Positions 56,132 through 64,000 of a DNA stretch of 64,000 bases are shown here, one piece after another. A model generated the notes under the pieces. The model was not told the origin of the DNA. It saw only the letters and a list, made by a program, of their open reading frames with translations, and ran no database searches. Location of the stretch: contig NZ_JAKFHA010000004.1 of the NCBI RefSeq assembly GCF_021502675.1, forward strand, positions 71,284 through 135,283. Reading direction: 5' to 3'. The position numbers and the translations under genes are program-made. Source of the DNA: Yinghuangia soli. Lineage in GTDB: Bacteria; Actinomycetota; Actinomycetes; Streptomycetales; Streptomycetaceae. Positions within the stretch are counted from its first letter, which is position 1. The number at the start of each line of letters is the position of its first letter.

Positions 56132-57808
56132 ATGCGCCCGCTGATGCGCCGAAATGTCCCGCTCACGTCCAGATCCGCCCTGCGCCGCACGGCCGTGCCC
56201 GCCGCGGCAGTCGTGGCCCTCGCCCTGGTCGCGGGCGCCTGTTCGGGCCCGCCGAAGAAGGAAGGCGGACCCTCGCCTGACGGCGGCGGCTACAAGCTGT
56301 CCGACGGAACGCCGCCCGCCAAGGGCGAGATCGACAAGTTCAGCTGGGCGCTCTACGCCGAACCGCTGACCCTCGACTACACCATGGCGTTCGACTACCC
56401 GCAGAACACCGTGCTGTCGAACGTCTGCGAAAGCCTCATGCGGTGGACGCCGCAGCTCACCGTGGCCCCCGGCCTGGCCGAGAAGACGGCCAACCCGGAC
56501 CCGCTGACCTGGGTCTACGACCTGCGGTCCGGCGTGAAGTTCCACAACGGCGAGACGATGACCGCGGACGACGTCGTGTTCAGCGTCGGCCGCCAGATGG
56601 ACCCCGAGATCGGCGCCGCGTGGGCCGACTCGTTCCAGTACGTCGAGTCGGTCACCGCCACCGGGCCGCTCCAGGTCACCTTCAAGCTCAAGCAGGCCGA
56701 CTCGATGTTCCCGCAGCTCATGGCCACCGCCGCGGGCGTGGTGGCGAGCAAGAAGGGTGTCGAGGCAGCCGGAAAGGACTACGGCGTCCAGGGCGGCCTG
56801 GAGTGCACCGGCCCGTACAAGCTGGGGGAGTGGTCCAAGGGCCAGTCGCTGCAGCTGCAGCGCAACGACGCGTACTGGGGTACCAAGGCCAAGTCCAAGA
56901 GCGTCGAGTTCAAGTTCCTCACCGACCCGTCGGCGCGCACCAACGCCATGCTCAACAGCGAGGTCGACGGCGGCTTCCTGGTCCCCACCGAGAGCTACGA
57001 GCGGCTGCGCAACAGCGGCGTCGGCACGCTCTACTTCGGTGAGGGCCTCAGCACCGTCAACGTCAACGTGACCAGCATGAAGGGCGCCCTCGGCGACGTC
57101 CGGGTCCGCAAGGCCATATCGATGGCGCTGGACCGCAGCGGGTTCGTCAAGACCGCACTGGCCGGCAACGGCTCGGTCACCAACTCGATCACCCCGAAGG
57201 CCTCGTGGGCGGGTGCGCCGGCCGACGCCAAGGCCGCCGCGTTCGACAAGCTGCCGCCGTCCACCCAGGACATCGAGCAGGCCAAGAAGCTCATCGAAGA
57301 GGCCGGCGCCAAGGGCAAGAAGCTCGTCGTGGCCACCAGCCCCATCGGCCTGGACGTATCGCTGCTGGCCACCGCGCTGCAGGACGCCGGCACCCGGATC
57401 GGCCTGCAGATCGAGCTCAAGACCATCGCCCCGGACGCGTTCTCGGCGCTGTTCACCGACCCGGCGGCGCGCGAGGGGATCGACATGTTCCCCGAGACGT
57501 TCTACCTGTCCGTCACCGACCCGGTCGACCTGCTGCGCAACTTCAAGACCGGCGCCTACCAGAACCACGCCTCCTACTCGGACCCCGAGTACGACGCCCT
57601 GGTCGAGCAGATCTTCCAGACCTACGACCCGGCGCAGAAGTTCGCCCTGGAGGCCAAGCTCCAGCAGATGGCCCACGACCGGGTGCTGTGGATGCCGGTC
57701 GCCGAATGGCCGTCCACGGTGTTCCTCAACAAGCGGATCACCGGCGCGCCGACCACCATCTCGTACATGTACTACCCCTGGGCGGCCGATGTGGGGGCCG
57801 CGGGGTGA
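56132..57808 (+). CDS. ABC transporter substrate-binding lipoprotein (SBP family 5, Dpp/Opp type)
   Basis: This 558-residue lipoprotein (lipobox LVAGAC, Cys37) has the bilobal family-5 fold (FSWALYAEPLTLDY, TWVYDLRSGVKFHNGE, DVRVRKAISMALDRSGFV). The family binds di- or oligopeptides and also some small cations, nickel and opines. ATG 56132 has AAGGA 8 nt upstream. Its stop overlaps the first permease start (GTGA). It directly follows the cytosolic deiminase, and its likely ligand is a substrate or product of the exported deiminases (inference). Confidence 0.92.
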   Translation: MRPLMRRNVPLTSRSALRRTAVPAAAVVALALVAGACSGPPKKEGGPSPDGGGYKLSDGTPPAKGEIDKFSWALYAEPLTLDYTMAFDYPQNTVLSNVCESLMRWTPQLTVAPGLAEKTANPDPLTWVYDLRSGVKFHNGETMTADDVVFSVGRQMDPEIGAAWADSFQYVESVTATGPLQVTFKLKQADSMFPQLMATAAGVVASKKGVEAAGKDYGVQGGLECTGPYKLGEWSKGQSLQLQRNDAYWGTKAKSKSVEFKFLTDPSARTNAMLNSEVDGGFLVPTESYERLRNSGVGTLYFGEGLSTVNVNVTSMKGALGDVRVRKAISMALDRSGFVKTALAGNGSVTNSITPKASWAGAPADAKAAAFDKLPPSTQDIEQAKKLIEEAGAKGKKLVVATSPIGLDVSLLATALQDAGTRIGLQIELKTIAPDAFSALFTDPAAREGIDMFPETFYLSVTDPVDLLRNFKTGAYQNHASYSDPEYDALVEQIFQTYDPAQKFALEAKLQQMAHDRVLWMPVAEWPSTVFLNKRITGAPTTISYMYYPWAADVGAAG

Positions 57809-58767
57809 ACTTCCTGAGATTCGCCGTACGGCGGCTGCTGGAAATGGCCGTCACCCTGCTCGGCGCCTCGTTCGTGGTCTTCGGTGCGATGTACCTGGCG
57901 CCGGGCAATCCGGCGAGTTTCCTCCTCGGCGGGCGGTCGGCCTCCCCGGCCGCCCTCGAGGCGATCGAGAAGCAGTACCACCTGGACGACCCGTTCTTCG
58001 CGCAGTACTTCCGCTGGCTCGGCAACGTGCTGCAGGGCGACTTCGGCCGCTCCCTGCAGTACCGCACCGACGTCTCGGAGCTGCTGGCCTCGCGGCTGCC
58101 CACCACGATGCTGCTGGTCGGCATGGCGCTCCTGATCGTCGTCGTCCTCGGGCTGGCCCTGGGCCGGTTCGGCGCGGTGCGCGGCGGGGCGGCCGACACG
58201 ACGGTCCTGGTCGGCACCACGTTCGCGATCGGCACCCCGTCGTTCGTCGCCGCGATCCTGCTGCAAGGCCTCTTCGCGGTCCAGCTCGGCTGGTTCCCGT
58301 CCAGCGGGAGCGGCAGCGGGGAAGGCTTCGGCAGCATGGTGTGGCACCTGACGCTGCCGGCCGTCGCCCTCGCGCTCTACCTCGTCGGACTCCTCGCCCG
58401 GGTCACGCGCAGCGCGATGCTGGAGGCCATGGAAGGCGAGCACGTGGCCGTCGCGCGCAGCCGCGGCGTCCCGGAACGCCACATCATCCGGCGGCACGTC
58501 TTCCGCAACGCGCTCGGGCCGGTGCTCACCACCGCCGGGCTCATCGTCTCGACGCTGCTGGTGTGCACGGTGCTCGTGGAGTCCGCGTTCAGTGTGGGCG
58601 GCATCGGCCAGCTCCTCGAACGTGCGGCCACCACCAAGGACTTCCCGACCGTGCAGGCCATCTCCCTGATCATCATCGGCATCTTCATGACCGTGAACTT
58701 CGTCGTCGACCTCCTGCTGCCGCTCGTCGACCCGCGCATCACCCTGGGAGCGAGGTCCAAGGCATGA
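57805..58767 (+). CDS. ABC transporter permease (DppB-like)
   Basis: This 320-residue inner-membrane permease shows about six helices and the N-terminal FAVRRLLEMAVTLLGASFVVF typical of DppB/OppB. The EAA loop appears as EHVAVARSRGVPERHIIRRHVFRNAL. It forms the channel with the second permease. GTG 57805 overlaps the stop of the binding-protein gene, and its own stop overlaps the next start (ATGA). Confidence 0.94.
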   Translation: MNFLRFAVRRLLEMAVTLLGASFVVFGAMYLAPGNPASFLLGGRSASPAALEAIEKQYHLDDPFFAQYFRWLGNVLQGDFGRSLQYRTDVSELLASRLPTTMLLVGMALLIVVVLGLALGRFGAVRGGAADTTVLVGTTFAIGTPSFVAAILLQGLFAVQLGWFPSSGSGSGEGFGSMVWHLTLPAVALALYLVGLLARVTRSAMLEAMEGEHVAVARSRGVPERHIIRRHVFRNALGPVLTTAGLIVSTLLVCTVLVESAFSVGGIGQLLERAATTKDFPTVQAISLIIIGIFMTVNFVVDLLLPLVDPRITLGARSKA

Positions 58768-59675
58768 CCGCCCCTGCTCCAGCCCCGGCTCCTGCCCCGG
58801 CTTCGACCCCGGCGCCCGCCGGCGCCGCCGCACTGATCCGGCGCCCCGGGCTCGCCCGGGTCCGCGCCAAACGCGCCCCGCTGTACGTGGCGAGCCTGGT
58901 CTTCGTCGGCCTCGTCGTGCTCCTGGCGCTGCTCGCCCCCTGGATCGCACCGCACGACCCGAACACCGCCGACCTCGGGAACGCCCTGGCCCCGCCGTCC
59001 GGCGAGCACCTCCTCGGCACCGACGCCGCGGGCCGCGACACGCTCTCCCGGCTGCTGGTCGGCGCCCGCACCTCGCTGCTCGGACCGCTCGGCGTCGTGG
59101 TGCTGTCCACGCTGCTGGGCGCGGCGGTCGGCGTCGCGGCAGGCTGGCGCGGCGGATGGCTCGACTCGCTGCTCTCCCGCGGCTCCGAGCTCACCCTCGC
59201 GTTCCCCGGCCTGCTGCTCGCGATCCTCATCGTGGCGGTCTACGGCGAAGGCCTCATGGCCCCGGTGGTCGCCCTGTCCGTGGCGTACTTCCCGTACGTC
59301 AGCCGGCTGACCCGCTCGCTCGTCCTCGCCGAGCGCGAACGGCCGTACGTCGCCGCCTACAAGGTGCAGGGCCACTCCGGCCTGCAGATCTGCCTGCGCC
59401 ACGTGGTCCCCAACATCGCGCCCGTGGTGCTGGCGCAGTCCACCGTCAACTTCGGGTACGCCCTGATCGACCTGGCCGGCCTGTCGTTCCTGGGCCTCGG
59501 CGTCCCCGCCCTCACACCCGACTGGGGACGCATGGTCTTCGACGGGAAGTCCGCCATCCAGAGCGGCTATCCGCTCTCCGCCGTCATCCCGTGCGCGGCG
59601 ATCATCCTCACCGTCGTCGCGTTCAACGTGGTCGGCGAGCGCTGGGCCGACAAGGTCGCGGGGAGGAAGCGGTGA
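58764..59675 (+). CDS. ABC transporter permease (DppC-like)
   Basis: This 303-residue permease has an unusual N-terminal Ala-Pro repeat (residues 3-20, MTAPAPAPAPAPAS...). A first helix (about 40-60), the DppC-type extracytoplasmic APPSGEHLLGTDAAGRDTLSRLLVGAR segment and four to five further helices follow. The EAA loop is RPYVAAYKVQGHSGLQICLRHVVPN. ATG 58764 overlaps the preceding stop; its own stop overlaps the ATPase start (GTGA). Confidence 0.94.
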   Translation: MTAPAPAPAPAPASTPAPAGAAALIRRPGLARVRAKRAPLYVASLVFVGLVVLLALLAPWIAPHDPNTADLGNALAPPSGEHLLGTDAAGRDTLSRLLVGARTSLLGPLGVVVLSTLLGAAVGVAAGWRGGWLDSLLSRGSELTLAFPGLLLAILIVAVYGEGLMAPVVALSVAYFPYVSRLTRSLVLAERERPYVAAYKVQGHSGLQICLRHVVPNIAPVVLAQSTVNFGYALIDLAGLSFLGLGVPALTPDWGRMVFDGKSAIQSGYPLSAVIPCAAIILTVVAFNVVGERWADKVAGRKR

Positions 59676-60661
59676 CCACACTCGACATCCGCGGCCTGCG
59701 CCTGCGGCTCCCGCACACCGCCCGCCCGGTCCTCGACGGCGTCGACCTCGCGGTCGGCCCGCGCGAGACCGTGGCCCTGGTCGGCGAATCCGGCTCCGGC
59801 AAGACCCTCACCTCGCGGACCGTCCTGCGGCTGCTGCCCGAAGGGGCGGTCGCCGAGGGCACCGTCGAGGTGGCCGGGCAGGACGTCCTCACCATGACCG
59901 CCAAGGAACTGCGCGACCTGCGCACCCGGACCGCGGCCATGGTCTTCCAGGACCCCCGCGCCGCCATCAACCCGCTGCGCCGCATCGGCGACTTCCTCAC
60001 CGAGAGCGTGGTCCTCAACAAGGTCCTCACCTCGGCGGCCGCCGAGGCCCGCGCCGTCGAGCTGCTGGAGGCCGTCGGCCTGACCTCCGCGGCGCTGCGC
60101 CGCTACCCGAGCCAGGTCTCGGGCGGCATGCTGCAGCGCGTCATGATCGCCGGCTCGCTCATGGGCGACCCCAAACTGCTGCTCGCCGACGAACCCACCA
60201 CCGCGCTGGACGTCACCACCCAGGCCGAAGTGGTCAGCCTCCTGGGCGACATGCGGGAGCGCTTCGGCACCGCGCTGCTCTTCGTCACCCACGACCTCGG
60301 GCTCGCCGCCGCGATCAGCGACCGGGTCAGCGTCATGTACGCCGGGCGCATCGTGGAGTCCGGGCCCGCGGCCGAGCTGTTCGCGCACCCCCGGCACCCC
60401 TATACCAAGGCACTGCTGGACTCGACCCCGGATCCGGACGCCCCGCCCGGGCGCCTCACCGCGATCGAGGGGCAGCCGCCGGACCTGCGCGAGGAACTCT
60501 CCGGCTGCCCGTTCGCACCGCGCTGCGTCCTCGCGACCGCGGTCTGCACCGAGCAGGCGCCGCAGGCCGCACCCGCGCCCGGGAACCCTGCCCACACCGC
60601 CGCATGCCACCACAGCGACCGGCTCGGCACCCGCCTCGAAGGGGAGACCGTCGATGCCTGA
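59672..60661 (+). CDS. ABC transporter ATPase (DppD-like)
   Basis: This 329-residue nucleotide-binding subunit has Walker A (GESGSGKT), the signature VSGGMLQRV, and Walker B (LLLADEPTTALD). A C-terminal oligopeptide-transporter domain carries cysteines (SGCPFAPRC, AVCTEQ, AACHH) that may hold an Fe-S cluster in this subfamily. It forms a heterodimer with the next ATPase. GTG 59672 overlaps the permease stop, and the 3' end overlaps the next gene by 8 bp. Confidence 0.94.
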   Translation: MTTLDIRGLRLRLPHTARPVLDGVDLAVGPRETVALVGESGSGKTLTSRTVLRLLPEGAVAEGTVEVAGQDVLTMTAKELRDLRTRTAAMVFQDPRAAINPLRRIGDFLTESVVLNKVLTSAAAEARAVELLEAVGLTSAALRRYPSQVSGGMLQRVMIAGSLMGDPKLLLADEPTTALDVTTQAEVVSLLGDMRERFGTALLFVTHDLGLAAAISDRVSVMYAGRIVESGPAAELFAHPRHPYTKALLDSTPDPDAPPGRLTAIEGQPPDLREELSGCPFAPRCVLATAVCTEQAPQAAPAPGNPAHTAACHHSDRLGTRLEGETVDA

Positions 60662-61514
60662 CCGGACCTCCGCGACTGCTGCGCCCGCCGCGTCCCCCGA
60701 GGCGCTCCTCGAAGTCACCGGGCTGTGCCGCTCCTTCGGCGACGTGCGGGCCGTCGACGACGTGTCGTTCGTGCTGCCGCCGGGCGGCTCGCTCGGGATC
60801 GTCGGCGAGTCCGGCTCCGGGAAGACCACGACCGCCCGCATCATCGTCGGGCTGGAGCGCGCCGACTCCGGGACCGTGCGGGTGCGCGGCCAGGCGCACA
60901 ACGGCACCGGGCGCGGCCGGGCCGCCCGCCTGGCCCGGGCCCGCCGCGTCCAGATGGTCTTCCAGGACCCCTACCTGTCCCTGGACCCGCGCGCCCCCGT
61001 GCGCGCGGTCCTGGCGGAAACCCTCAAGCTGCATTTCCCGGGCACCGATCACGACGCCCGCATCCACGAGCTGCTCGACCAGGTGGGCCTCGGCGCCCGC
61101 GCCGCGGACGCCCGGCCCCGCGAGCTGTCCGGCGGCCAGCGCCAGCGCGTCGCCATCGCCCGCGCGCTCGCGGTCCGCCCCGAGGTGCTCGTCCTCGACG
61201 AGGCCGTCGCGGCCCTCGACGTCTCGGTCCAGGCGCAGATCCTCAACCTGCTCGCCGACATCCGCGAGGAGACGGCCGTCGGCTACCTCTTCATCACCCA
61301 CGACCTCGGCGTCGTCCGGTGCGTCACCGACGACGTGATCGTCATGCGCTCCGGCCGCATCGTCGAGGCCGGGCGTACCGGCGAGGTCCTCGGCCGGCCC
61401 GCGCACCCCTACACCCGCCTGCTCTCCGCCTCGGTCCCGCGCCCCGGCTGGGACCCGCGCGCCATCGGCGCCGCCCGCCGGGCGCTGGCCGAGGAGGACG
61501 CCGCCGCCTCCTGA
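60654..61514 (+). CDS. ABC transporter ATPase (DppF-like)
   Basis: This 286-residue partner ATPase has Walker A (GESGSGKT), signature LSGGQRQRV and Walker B (VLVLDEAVAALD, where the usual DEP reads DEA). The Cys-rich oligopeptide domain of DppD is missing and the C-terminus is short, as in many DppF proteins. It is the last gene of the importer operon, followed by a perfect 12-bp terminator. Confidence 0.93.
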   Translation: MPDRTSATAAPAASPEALLEVTGLCRSFGDVRAVDDVSFVLPPGGSLGIVGESGSGKTTTARIIVGLERADSGTVRVRGQAHNGTGRGRAARLARARRVQMVFQDPYLSLDPRAPVRAVLAETLKLHFPGTDHDARIHELLDQVGLGARAADARPRELSGGQRQRVAIARALAVRPEVLVLDEAVAALDVSVQAQILNLLADIREETAVGYLFITHDLGVVRCVTDDVIVMRSGRIVEAGRTGEVLGRPAHPYTRLLSASVPRPGWDPRAIGAARRALAEEDAAAS

Positions 61515-61582
61515 CCGGCGCCGGTCCGCCGCCGCGGACCGCCGCCCCGCCTCGGGCCGGGCACATCCCCGCCCGCCCAAGC

Positions 61583-61614
61583 CTCCGCCCCCGGCCGACG
61601 ACCCGGGGGCGGAG
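61583..61614 (+). terminator. Perfect 12-bp stem-loop ending the importer operon
   Basis: CTCCGCCCCCGG (61583-61594) pairs perfectly with 61603-61614 over an 8-nt loop, followed by CCGTTT. Confidence 0.8.
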
Positions 61615-61789
61615 CCGTTTCCGGTCCGTGTCGCCACCCCGCCCTGTACTCCGCACGGCGTTTCTTGCGACCGCTGTCCCCCTCTGCGCGTTGTCCACAG
61701 CTTGCGGCGGGCCGCGTGCCGGGGGCGCGGCATGATCGGCATGATTGAAGGGTGGCGTCCGACTTGTCGGGCGGCACAGGCGATGTTGT

Positions 61790-64000
<2,211 letters not shown>

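Overview
The window is high-GC (about 72%) actinobacterial chromosome, almost certainly from Streptomyces or a close relative. The Pup-proteasome locus has streptomycete gene order (ferredoxin, arc, dop, pup, an HNH-type gene, prcB, prcA, LacI, MFS, pafA, two FKBPs, DUF3866, pafBC, tatAC, helY). GTG starts, stem-loop terminators without long U-tracts and leaderless starts also fit. No rRNA, tRNA, CRISPR array, transposase or integrase was seen.

Layout. 1-7.8 kb: protein-degradation locus (Arc ATPase, Dop, Pup, PrcB, PrcA) with a divergent ferredoxin. 7.9-10.4 kb: a LacI regulator and divergent MFS exporter inserted before pafA. 10.4-24 kb: pafA, two FKBP-type prolyl isomerases, DUF3866, pafBC (DNA-damage regulators), tatA/tatC, a lipid kinase, the HelY helicase and two unknown genes. 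24.7-31.5 kb: a membrane-tethered ECF sigma factor, a degenerate GGDEF-like protein behind a CRP-type palindrome, a 5'-3' exonuclease, GNAT, STAS and a PLP amino-acid deaminase/aldolase. 31.8-36.5 kb: fused acyl-CoA carboxyltransferase, SseB-like protein, membrane protein, DUF1844. 36.5-48.3 kb: infC-rpmI-rplT with a structured leader, TrmH methyltransferase, PAS histidine kinase, pheST, an SDR and monomeric NADP-isocitrate dehydrogenase. 61.8 kb to the end: argC and argJ (cut by the window edge).

The most unusual region is 48.5-61.5 kb. Four paralogous agmatine/peptidylarginine-deiminase-family enzymes (three with twin-arginine export signals, two of them lipoproteins, and one cytosolic) sit with two paralogous divergent TetR regulators, a DUF4436 membrane protein and a complete five-gene Dpp/Opp-type ABC importer. 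Three near-identical palindromes (ACTGA-N4-TCAGT) lie at the TetR pair and upstream of two exported deiminases. A fourth, with one mismatch, lies about 170 bp upstream of tatA, 33 kb away. I infer an extracytoplasmic guanidine- or peptidyl-arginine-deimination system coupled to oligopeptide-type uptake and possibly to Tat export.

A second theme is decayed or tandem repeats just beyond gene 3' ends (pafA, the ECF sigma gene, sseB, the SDR, DUF4436). In two cases the repeat is a degenerate copy of the gene's own last codons. A third is a set of likely leaderless transcripts (pafA, sseB, the lipid kinase, and a 33-codon leader before dop) with TANNNT boxes 6-7 nt before the start codon.
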